In this document: positions 50,361 through 58,360 of the stretch, one piece after another
Layout: every line of letters begins with the position of its first letter
How positions within the stretch are numbered: the stretch's first letter is position 1
From: Kiritimatiellia bacterium
GTDB taxonomy: Bacteria > Verrucomicrobiota > Kiritimatiellia > RFP12 > UBA1067
DNA: 64,000 nucleotides
Assembly (NCBI GenBank): GCA_027858965.1
Contig: JAQIBS010000168.1
Span: 1 to 64,000, forward strand
Direction: 5' to 3'
The notes under the pieces: generated by a model
The model's database searches: none
What the model was told of the DNA's origin: nothing
Seen by the model: the letters and a program-made list of their open reading frames with translations, nothing else
Position numbers and translations under genes: made by a program

Positions 50361-51125
50361 ATGAGCGGACATAGTAAATGGCAAACGATTAAACATAAGA
50401 AGGGCGCGGCTGATGCCAAGCGCGGTAAGATTTTCTCTAGAATCGCTAAGGAAATCACAGTTGTCGTCAAACAGGGCGGTGCAGACCCCGGAGCCAACCC
50501 TTCACTCAGAACCCTGATCTTAAAAGCCAAGGGTTCCAATATGCCGAACGACAATATTGACCGTGCCATTAAAAAAGGTACCGGCGAGCTGGCTGCGGAT
50601 ATTCTGGAAGATATCACATATGAGGGTTACGCCAGCGGTGGAGTAGGCTTGGTTGTTAAAGTTCTTACAGATAACAAGAACCGCGCAGCTGCTGAAATCC
50701 GTAATATCTTCAAAAAGAACAACTCCGAGTTTGCAAGTCTAGGCTCTGTTGCCCGTGGCTTTGTACGCAAAGGCACCATTATGATTCCTATGGCCGACGG
50801 TTTAACCGAAGATCATGTAATGGAGATTGCTCTGGGTGCGGGAGCTGAGGATATGGAAACAGATGAGGGCGGTTTCACAATTGACACCGAGCCCACCATG
50901 TTCCATGAAATCTGCGCGGCTCTTGAAGAGGCAGGCCTCAAATACGACATGGAAAACTCACAGGTCGGACTGGTTGCGATACAGACGGTTCCTGTCGCGG
51001 ACCTGGGCGTGGCCCAGTCCTGCAATAAATTCATCAACATGCTTGAAGATCATGAAGATGTGCAGGATGTATTCTGTAACTGGGATCTGGATGATGCCAT
51101 TGCCGAAAAACTTGGCGAAGAGTAA
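50361..51125 (+). CDS. yebC: YebC/PmpR (TACO1) family regulator
   Basis: MSGHSKWQTIKHKKGAADAKRGKIFSRIAKEI; NMPNDNIDRAIKKGTG. Confidence 0.96.
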   Translation: MSGHSKWQTIKHKKGAADAKRGKIFSRIAKEITVVVKQGGADPGANPSLRTLILKAKGSNMPNDNIDRAIKKGTGELAADILEDITYEGYASGGVGLVVKVLTDNKNRAAAEIRNIFKKNNSEFASLGSVARGFVRKGTIMIPMADGLTEDHVMEIALGAGAEDMETDEGGFTIDTEPTMFHEICAALEEAGLKYDMENSQVGLVAIQTVPVADLGVAQSCNKFINMLEDHEDVQDVFCNWDLDDAIAEKLGEE

Positions 51126-51148
51126 CCATCTCATAGATCACATATATG

Positions 51149-51180
51149 AAAAGCACGGGCCAACGGTCCGTGCTTTTTTT
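51149..51180 (+). terminator. Rho-independent terminator of yebC
   Basis: AGCACGGGCC-AAC-GGTCCGTGCTTTTTTT. Confidence 0.88.
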
Positions 51181-51206
51181 GCTCATAAAATCTCATTATA
51201 AGTTAA

Positions 51207-51232
51207 CTAAAGCTGCTTTCAGCCGCAACCAA
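51207..51232 (+). repeat. 26-bp dispersed repeat CTAAAGCTGCTTTCAGCCGCAACCAA
   Basis: Third copy of the 8401/12729 repeat. Confidence 0.85.
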
Positions 51233-51313
51233 TTTTTTAACCGCGACCACCGAAGGTAGAGGCTGGCGCGAAGCGACGGCAACGAACGAAGTGAGAGCCA
51301 ATCTCCGCGAATA

Positions 51314-51371
51314 GATGTGGCAATTTCATCCCCGCTACGCGGGGTCGTTAATCACTTGAAATTGCCACATC
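51314..51371. repeat. 15-bp perfect inverted repeat enclosing a GC hairpin
   Basis: GATGTGGCAATTTCA (51314-51328) / TGAAATTGCCACATC (51357-51371), with CCCCGCTACGCGGGG inside. Confidence 0.9.
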
Positions 51372-51432
51372 AAGTAAATTATTATTGCAACTAGCACACC
51401 CCGGAACTTCAGCACTCTCACACTTCAGAACT

Positions 51433-51924
51433 TTAGAACTTCTTTTCCTCTTCAATCATTAAACTCTTAAGCACATTAACCACGGAGTTCTTACGTGTCA
51501 CCAGAATTGCTTTTATCGAGCGTTCTTTCAATCCGAGGATCTCTCCCATCAATAAAGAATCCACATCCAGACGGCAAATCAGAACCCGCCCACCCTCTTT
51601 ATGCTGAAGAAACTTTAATTCACGGTAAAAACGGGGAGATCCATCATTGCTGACAATCAGCAGTCGTGATATGCGGTCGCTCTGATTATCAACATTCAAC
51701 AGTCCCTTGCGTTCACTCGCCAAACCCTTCTCTATCGCCTCATAGCCAATAATCAATTCGCCAAGACTCTTTGCATAAAAAATATTCTTACGCAACTCAG
51801 GATTCAATTTCAGGGCAGGAATATATATACCGGAATCACTATATAATTCAAATTTTTCTTTTTCCAATGCGGCCTGAACCTCGGCCTCAATATTATCTTT
51901 TGCCAATTGTTTAGGTAATTTCAT
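51433..51924 (-). CDS. Hypothetical protein
   Basis: 163-aa ORF with regular charged composition; no recognised family. Confidence 0.55.
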   Translation of the reverse strand: MKLPKQLAKDNIEAEVQAALEKEKFELYSDSGIYIPALKLNPELRKNIFYAKSLGELIIGYEAIEKGLASERKGLLNVDNQSDRISRLLIVSNDGSPRFYRELKFLQHKEGGRVLICRLDVDSLLMGEILGLKERSIKAILVTRKNSVVNVLKSLMIEEEKKF

Positions 51925-52248
51925 GCCACCAATAATACCCCATCCCGCATTATTTTAAAAGCATTCAAAATAATTCGCCGCTGCGAATTATACAATTCCG
52001 CTGCGCGGAATAGCATTAGCGAAATGCATGTATAATGTTCAGTGTCACCAATCCCGCCTTGCGGAATTTTCAAAGGCCTAAAAAACAGCAGACCGCACCC
52101 ATTTTTTACCTTCAGTTTTTTACCTAAAAAAATAACCCGCACTCCACCCGTCCTGAGCAGGTTGAAAAATCTTTCAACTTATTAAATTCATGCAAATTTT
52201 TAACCCTCGCAGAGGCGCAGAGATCGCAGAGTTTTATTGCTCCATGAA

Positions 52249-52340
52249 TTATCTCTCACAGAGTCGCAGAGAACACTGAGAGAAAACGATTAAAAATATA
52301 CTCTGTGAACTCTGTGCCTCTGTGCCTCTGTGAGAGATAA
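52249..52340. repeat. Palindromic word repeat, copy 2 (one extra CTGTGCCT octamer relative to copy 1)
   Basis: TTATCTCTCACAGAG (52249-52263) / CTCTGTGAGAGATAA (52326-52340). Confidence 0.92.
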
Positions 52341-52481
52341 AAAACGTGCGTAAAACATTTGCTTATCACGTAGAATCAGTTCCTCCTTCGTCAAGACTCC
52401 GGCGTGACATGTTGGTTGCGGCTCTGCTGCTTTAGAACTTTAGAACTCTCGCACTTTAGCACTTTAGAACTTCTCCCCCTT

Positions 52482-53102
52482 TCAACCCTTCAACCCTTCC
52501 ACATTTTCAACCGTCAGGACCTGCATCTCACCTTTATTGATTGTAATCAGCTCACAGGCAAACTCAAAGAACTCCGCATTCTGAATCACATGAGCATAGT
52601 CCGCCGCCACAGTCACCATCCCGTGATTGCGCATAACCACCAGATCGTGCTCCTGCATCGCCTCCGTCACCGCATCAGCCAACTCATTCGAACCGGGGGA
52701 GATATATGGTACATGCGCTATCGAACCGATATAGAAAGGAATTTCAGGAATCACAAAATAGTTAATCTCCTCTGATTTCCGGCAGGCCAGCGCTGTGGCG
52801 CAGGGTGTCTGAAAATGCAATACCACATTCACATCAGCTCTTGTTCGGAGAATTCCCGCATGAAACCCAATCTCGACTGTCGGCTTCGCTCCTTCGAGCA
52901 GAGCACCATCCGCGATGCGACAAACCGAGACCTGCTCCGCTGTCACATTCTCCATCCAGCTTCTCGTTGCAGTAGCAAGCATGCGCGTATCATCCAGCCG
53001 CATCGACATATTACCGCTGCTGCAGCGCATCAACCCATGATGAGCCGCCCTATGGCATGTCTCAACAAATTCATTCAGAATATCTTTCGGAACATCTTTC
53101 AT
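52482..53102 (-). CDS. Class II aldolase/adducin family protein
   Basis: MRCSSGNMSMRLDD; FQTPCATALACR; VVMRNHGMVTVA. Confidence 0.88.
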   Translation of the reverse strand: MKDVPKDILNEFVETCHRAAHHGLMRCSSGNMSMRLDDTRMLATATRSWMENVTAEQVSVCRIADGALLEGAKPTVEIGFHAGILRTRADVNVVLHFQTPCATALACRKSEEINYFVIPEIPFYIGSIAHVPYISPGSNELADAVTEAMQEHDLVVMRNHGMVTVAADYAHVIQNAEFFEFACELITINKGEMQVLTVENVEGLKG

Positions 53103-53127
53103 AATATTTTCCTTTTAATTGCCAATA

Positions 53128-53634
53128 TCATTCAATCAGCTTACCCCATTCGACGATTCTGCTATCACAAATAGATTTAGGAAGAAATGAGCCACGACTC
53201 AGCATTGCTTTAAGCTTGCAAATCGCATCAGCAGGCATAAGTAGCTGATCGTTGACCAGACGATCAAAAACCCAAATCACACCGCAGACTCTAACTCCCT
53301 CTCCAATGGCAGTCCTGCGTAATGCCGCATCACCCGAGAGCAATACCGCATTTTTATTTTGGGCAAGAATCAACGCTGACGCATCCTCAATGCTGATCTT
53401 ATGTTTCTCGCGTTTTTCAACTGCCAAGCTCAATTCATCTGATGTTAAGGACTCAACTATGATTAAACCTGCATCGACAAAAGAATAAAAGACTCTTTTC
53501 TGCTCAAACTCAACGATTTCTAGCTGAACCAAGTCCGAAACATAAGTTTCTATGCCCAGCTTAAACCATAATCCAAGAAGGTCGCTCTCGATGAGATCAA
53601 TCAGGATATTTGCATCTTTGACCGCGACCTTCAT
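53128..53634 (-). CDS. PIN-domain protein (putative toxin)
   Basis: VAVKDANILIDLIES; LSIEDASALILAQN-type acidic residues; VLLSGDAALRRTA. Confidence 0.75.
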   Translation of the reverse strand: MKVAVKDANILIDLIESDLLGLWFKLGIETYVSDLVQLEIVEFEQKRVFYSFVDAGLIIVESLTSDELSLAVEKREKHKISIEDASALILAQNKNAVLLSGDAALRRTAIGEGVRVCGVIWVFDRLVNDQLLMPADAICKLKAMLSRGSFLPKSICDSRIVEWGKLIE

Positions 53635-53639
53635 TTAGG

Positions 53640-54713
53640 CTATACCACCATTCCTTGAAGTTCCTTACGGAATGAATTCAGATCCTGCTTTAACAAGGCA
53701 GCACCTTTGGATAGTGTAATACGTTCTTCTGCGACAGCCCGCCTGACTAACTGTTTAAAACGAGCAGGCGTTTCATCGCACATGCAACGCCCATCATCCG
53801 GTTCGCCCTTTTTGCGCCACCCGTGTTTGTTTGCATACTTGCAGAACTTCACATAGGTTTCATTGGAGATCATCTGCAATTGTTTTGCACGAACCATAAT
53901 ACCCATCATCGAAACCCCGAAAACATCTTTGAGCTCCATCAATTCGCTCAATCCGATGCGGTTGCGGAATTTTCCAAACTCGTAGACAAACACCTCTTGT
54001 GGCAGCAAAAAGGCCCCGGCGAAACGATATGCTATTTTCTCCTCCAGTTTATCATCATCAGGCATAGGCAGAATAATATGCGCGGCTTCATGAACACAGG
54101 TCATGCGTTTTCGCGGCTTATTATCAATCTGCCCCAGAACAACCAAGGGTCGCCCATCCGCTTCTGCGGAAAACCCGTCCATTTTCAGATCCAGTTCCAA
54201 CTCACATACCTTAAAGCCTTTTCGTTCCAACAAACCAACGACGCTTGGTATGGGATCATTTCCCAACTCCCACTTCATACGAAGCTTATCGGCAAACATA
54301 TCCGCATCCTCGGGTTTAGAGATTGTATCCGCCGCTAAAAAAGGCGGTTTAAACGCTATGATATCCCCTGTCAACTCCTCTGCCTCACAGTATCGCTCAA
54401 AAAAATCTGTAGCCTGCTCAACCGCAGCCTTCACCTTTTTACCAGCTAAGGCAACTCTCTTACGATAGCTTATTTCGCCAAGGTTCACGGTAAAAGATCT
54501 AAAGAAAAAATCGGCCGGTTGCTGGACTGCCATGGCAACTGCTACCAGAATTCCACTACCAGGAGACATCTCCCCCCGCTCATAACGCGCCAGGGCATTA
54601 TGAGAGACCTTGCCATCAGTTGCCACAGCCAGTTCTCGCAGTGACCAACCCTTCATCGTCCGCGCCTGTTTGAGACGCTCTCCGAACACATTATCCCCGC
54701 CGTTCATAATCAT
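53640..54713 (-). CDS. XRE HTH + ImmA/IrrE (COG2856-like) metallopeptidase protein
   Basis: FGERLKQARTMKGWSLRELAVATDGKVSHNALARYERGE HTH; HEAAHIILP zinc motif. Start moved to Met 54713, downstream of the operator-like repeat. Confidence 0.85.
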   Translation of the reverse strand: MIMNGGDNVFGERLKQARTMKGWSLRELAVATDGKVSHNALARYERGEMSPGSGILVAVAMAVQQPADFFFRSFTVNLGEISYRKRVALAGKKVKAAVEQATDFFERYCEAEELTGDIIAFKPPFLAADTISKPEDADMFADKLRMKWELGNDPIPSVVGLLERKGFKVCELELDLKMDGFSAEADGRPLVVLGQIDNKPRKRMTCVHEAAHIILPMPDDDKLEEKIAYRFAGAFLLPQEVFVYEFGKFRNRIGLSELMELKDVFGVSMMGIMVRAKQLQMISNETYVKFCKYANKHGWRKKGEPDDGRCMCDETPARFKQLVRRAVAEERITLSKGAALLKQDLNSFRKELQGMVV

Positions 54714-54725
54714 ACTCCTTTTTAT

Positions 54726-54762
54726 GTTTACATTTTTAACATTTACGGTTGATTTTGTAAAC
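54726..54762. promoter_or_regulatory. Operator-like inverted repeat GTTTACA...TGTAAAC upstream of the XRE-ImmA gene
   Basis: GTTTACA 54726-54732; TGTAAAC 54756-54762. Confidence 0.5.
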
Positions 54763-54846
54763 AACAAAGTGTATATTAATAGATACAAAAAAGAGCCAAC
54801 CCAGTGCTGACACACTAAGTTGGCTCAAAGCCTCCCGAATAAACAA

Positions 54847-54880
54847 AAAACCGCCTTCGTAACAAGTGGCGGTCTTTTTT
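54847..54880. terminator. Bidirectional-type terminator hairpin
   Basis: AAAAAACCGCC ttcgtaacaagt GGCGGTCTTTTTT. Confidence 0.65.
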
Positions 54881-54891
54881 ACTATCTAATT

Positions 54892-55427
54892 CTAATCTTT
54901 TCCTATAAGCATCAGATTCAAGAGATCATTACCGGCAGCGGCTTTAATAACTGATTTCGAATTCTGCATCTCTTTGATTATATCCGGAAAACGGATAATA
55001 TTCACACCGGCTTCTTCAAACAAACCGACCTCTTCCTCATGTTTCACAATGTTAACAACCAGCTCCTGTGTCCATTTGCAGGGGCAGAGTTCTTTCCGTA
55101 GTTTAACCTTCCTCGGATGGTTGAACTTCTTCTCAATCCACTCACCCACTTGCTCTTTACTACATCAGGCGTAGCCTGCTAATAAATTGGCCCTTCCAAA
55201 AACAGATTCCGTGCAACGGAATTGAGTAATGCGCGGCGAGCGCATTACTACGCAATCGGATTGGTCGAAACTGAGACCTCTATATGACGGCAGATATGCT
55301 TCCCTTTTAAGCCTGGCTTAAATGCAAGAAGATCTATCTCATGCACCCCCAGCCGAATACCACGGATAGTAAAATACCCCTGTCGATTCAACCACTCCTC
55401 AACAACTTCTTCAGCTAGTAATGCCAT
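54892..55427 (-). pseudogene. Nuclease-like (PD-(D/E)XK-type candidate) gene interrupted by a palindrome-rich insertion
   Basis: N-part 55427-55248: MALLAEEVVEEWLNRQGYFTIRGIRLGVHEIDLLAFKPGLKGKHICRHIEVSVSTNPIA*. C-part: CSKEQVGEWIEKKFNHPRKVKLRKELCPCKWTQ... Confidence 0.55.
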
Positions 55428-55853
55428 GACTTACCTTCTTTCTTTAAAAACAACCTACTCATACAATTCTTCGTATGAAATCATGCTACGCACGAAAATA
55501 GTGCAACGGCGCGTTGCACTATTAAACTATCCGCCTGAGTACACTCTAAATTTTTGTTCGAATGCGAGATTGTGCTTTTACTGACAGATCCTGCGTGATC
55601 CAACCTGAACGATTCATCATCTGAATGACTTCGTCGTACACCGGCAATTGGCCATCAGGGTCTCGGATAGTAACAATTAATGAAGCTCTCTGATTTGTCA
55701 GACTTAATTCAGGCTTCCTCGTACTGGTGATCAATGAAATCCTCCACATATCACGCAGAGTGATCCTGAAAAATTAGATGTGAATCCGTTGTAGCCGAGA
55801 GCAGGATGCAAGGTCTGTACACAATATGGTCAAAAAGGATTAAAGATTTACCT

Positions 55854-56447
55854 TTATTGAACTGAAGAAGGTTCATCGCCAGATTCATCTTTTTGAGCGC
55901 GCTGCCCTGTGATGAATGCATACACTAAGCTTATTACTGTTGCACCAGCAATACCACCTCCAACCACATCATGCCCCATGAGAGTAGCAATCGTACCAGC
56001 CACTATTCCTGTTATACCAATAACAAGCGCAAACTTTTGACCTATTCCGCTCTGATTAATGGCCCCCTCAACCATCTTGCGTTCCATGCCTTGCCGGTGC
56101 TTGGCTTGTTCTTCAGCCATAATCATTATTCTATTAGCACCATCAGGAATATGTTTGTTGTAAAGTGCTATATCTTCAGGCCGCGGAAGCGGTCCGCTAT
56201 GACTCTGCATTTCATAACGCGCAGCAACAATACCTATCAGTTTTTTGCGCTTATCCACCGACAACTCGGATAAAATTTCAGGTGCTTCTATTTCAAGCTT
56301 TTCAAGAATATCACAACAGGGATTTCCCGCAGCAACTTCCAGTTCAGATTCTGAAACTTGAACGTCTTCTTCGGACGAGACTAAATCTGTTTGTTTCTTA
56401 TCAGCCATTAAATCAACCTGAGTTTCAGTAAGCTGCCGCTCTTCCAT
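55854..56447 (-). CDS. DUF2335-like membrane protein
   Basis: HSGPLPRPEDIALYNKHIPDGANRIMIMAEEQAKHRQGMERK then two TM segments. Confidence 0.8.
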   Translation of the reverse strand: MEERQLTETQVDLMADKKQTDLVSSEEDVQVSESELEVAAGNPCCDILEKLEIEAPEILSELSVDKRKKLIGIVAARYEMQSHSGPLPRPEDIALYNKHIPDGANRIMIMAEEQAKHRQGMERKMVEGAINQSGIGQKFALVIGITGIVAGTIATLMGHDVVGGGIAGATVISLVYAFITGQRAQKDESGDEPSSVQ

Positions 56448-56455
56448 GAGCAGAA

Positions 56456-56656
56456 CTACCTAGAACAATCCATTCCGGTTGAAATATCTTTTCCAACCGC
56501 CTTCCAGTCAGAGCGCAAAGCTCGTGAGTCCGATAATGGACGCGATGAAGACTTATTAAACCTAAAATAATTCCCGCCGATTCCAAGTGCACTCCCGGCA
56601 CCAGATCTGAAATTTGATTTCGGTATAGAAAACCCCATATTTTGACTTAAATTCAT
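56456..56656 (-). CDS. Small protein encoded directly upstream of the DUF2335 gene
   Basis: 66-aa ORF ending 9 nt before the DUF2335 start; C-terminal SRALRSDWKAVGKDISTGMD. Confidence 0.5.
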   Translation of the reverse strand: MNLSQNMGFSIPKSNFRSGAGSALGIGGNYFRFNKSSSRPLSDSRALRSDWKAVGKDISTGMDCSR

Positions 56657-57029
56657 TTTTTATACACTTTCAGATTATCTATCAACCAAAGGATAAATGA
56701 CAACTACCCAAATCTGTTCAATATGATACCTTAACTGCTAAAGAGTGCAAGCGCAAAAAACGTCAACTAATTGAGCTTTTTACCCAAAATTATCAAATCA
56801 AAAAATTATACAGAAACAAGGACATTTGTGAAACAAGTTGTTTCACTAATTGCTTCGCAGATTTTTGACAAGATAACCAGAGGCTTCGCCACGGCATGGC
56901 AGGATTAACAGGATTAATTTAAACTTTATTTTATGCAACGCGCAGCGTTGTTGACTAATGCAGTGATGGCTTTCACACAAAGCTTAGGCAAATCATTGTG
57001 GTTAGGCTTATGGTTCAAAGCTTATTAGG

Positions 57030-58154
57030 TTACGGCTGCGCTGCATTAGCTTGCTTTATCTTGCGCGATATTGTCGACTCAGACGTTTGAAACAGTTCGG
57101 CCAATGTGCTACCTTTAAAGATGGATGGACTTAAGTTTTTGACATCAATAATGTCTTCCGGTTTACCGTCCTCCGGTGAAATGCTCCGCTTAAGCCTTGT
57201 TTCAACGATTCGCCACACTAAGCGGTTAATATCAATGGATTTCCGGCCTCGGACAACTGCATCCCGAATAGCATTTTCAGAGATCATACGTATATCGGCC
57301 CCGGTCATCTCCTCTGCAAGATCCGCAAACAATTCTATATTTTCACCAGATGCATACTGATTCAGGAACAGATTAAATATTTGCTTCCTGTCACCGCAAC
57401 TTGGGAGGGTAATGTTAATTTTAAATGTAAAACGCCGCCAGATTGCCGGGTCAAGCATATGTTCATGATTGGTTGCCGCGAGAAAAATTGTATGCGAATC
57501 CATTGCATCTATGTTCTGCAAAAGACTTACAACAACGCGTTTGAGTTCACCAAGTTCCTGTTGGTCATCCCTGAGTTTTGCAAATGCATCTATCTCATCA
57601 AGAAAAAGAATACAGTGCCTATGCGCGACATGGTCAAAAAGGGTTCTTATATTTTTCGATGTACTCCCGAGAAAAGAGGAGATCAGGGTATCAGCGCGAG
57701 CGGTTACTAACGGCCGTTTGAGGCGACAGGCAATATGACGAGCCAACTGGGTTTTACCCGTGCCTGGAATTCCGTATGTTATAAGAGATGGAGAGACCCC
57801 GACCCCATGTTTTTCTAAAGCATCTGCATTCTCAACATAACTGACAAACTCATCCACACTTTCCTGGATTCTCTTATCGAGTACAATCTGAACCGAATTT
57901 GCCTCAAAAAATTCTTCATCCGCAAGAGAGAGACGAGACTCCGAGTCAACTGGAATCCTCGGAGTACTTCCAAAAGCACTACTTGCCATTTCTGATTTAG
58001 GGAATTCCGAGATCCGCCGCAACCGATTCGCGGAGCGTTCATCCCCCAAACTTTCAACCTTCTCAATCAGTTGATCAAGATATGCAGCGAGCCTTTGCTT
58101 ATCGCCTTTCAAGCCCCACTCTGCAATTTTACTGATTTCCCGTAGATGTTCCAT
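57030..58154 (-). CDS. AAA ATPase
   Basis: TYGIPGTGKTQLARHIA, CILFLDEIDAFAK, AATNHEHMLDPAIWRRF. Confidence 0.88.
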   Translation of the reverse strand: MEHLREISKIAEWGLKGDKQRLAAYLDQLIEKVESLGDERSANRLRRISEFPKSEMASSAFGSTPRIPVDSESRLSLADEEFFEANSVQIVLDKRIQESVDEFVSYVENADALEKHGVGVSPSLITYGIPGTGKTQLARHIACRLKRPLVTARADTLISSFLGSTSKNIRTLFDHVAHRHCILFLDEIDAFAKLRDDQQELGELKRVVVSLLQNIDAMDSHTIFLAATNHEHMLDPAIWRRFTFKINITLPSCGDRKQIFNLFLNQYASGENIELFADLAEEMTGADIRMISENAIRDAVVRGRKSIDINRLVWRIVETRLKRSISPEDGKPEDIIDVKNLSPSIFKGSTLAELFQTSESTISRKIKQANAAQP

Positions 58155-58301
58155 TGTTACTCCAAATTGCTATTTATTGGAATAATTGTACACCTATTTC
58201 TTGAAATAAGTCAACGGCCACATGCAATACGTTTTCATATTTCGCAATTTAATGATATTAAATGCAACTTCTTGGTTAATTACGCAATTAAGTAGGCTTT
58301 T

Positions 58302-58327
58302 CGGAAAGGAAGGAACACGTACCCCCG
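58302..58327 (-). other. Possible degenerate tRNA 3' end (tRNA-Ser-like) remnant
   Basis: CGGAAAGGAAGGAACACGTACCCCCG resembles the reverse complement of a tRNA-Ser acceptor/T-arm; the + frame reads the GTRTPDL artefact peptide. Confidence 0.3.
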
Positions 58328-58360
58328 ACCTGATACCACAAATTATTGCGCTACTTATCC

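Noticed and set aside
54714-54815. N-terminal extension of the XRE-ImmA ORF
   Set aside because: Hydrophobic AT-rich extension overlaps the promoter/operator-like repeat; the HTH begins after Met 54713.
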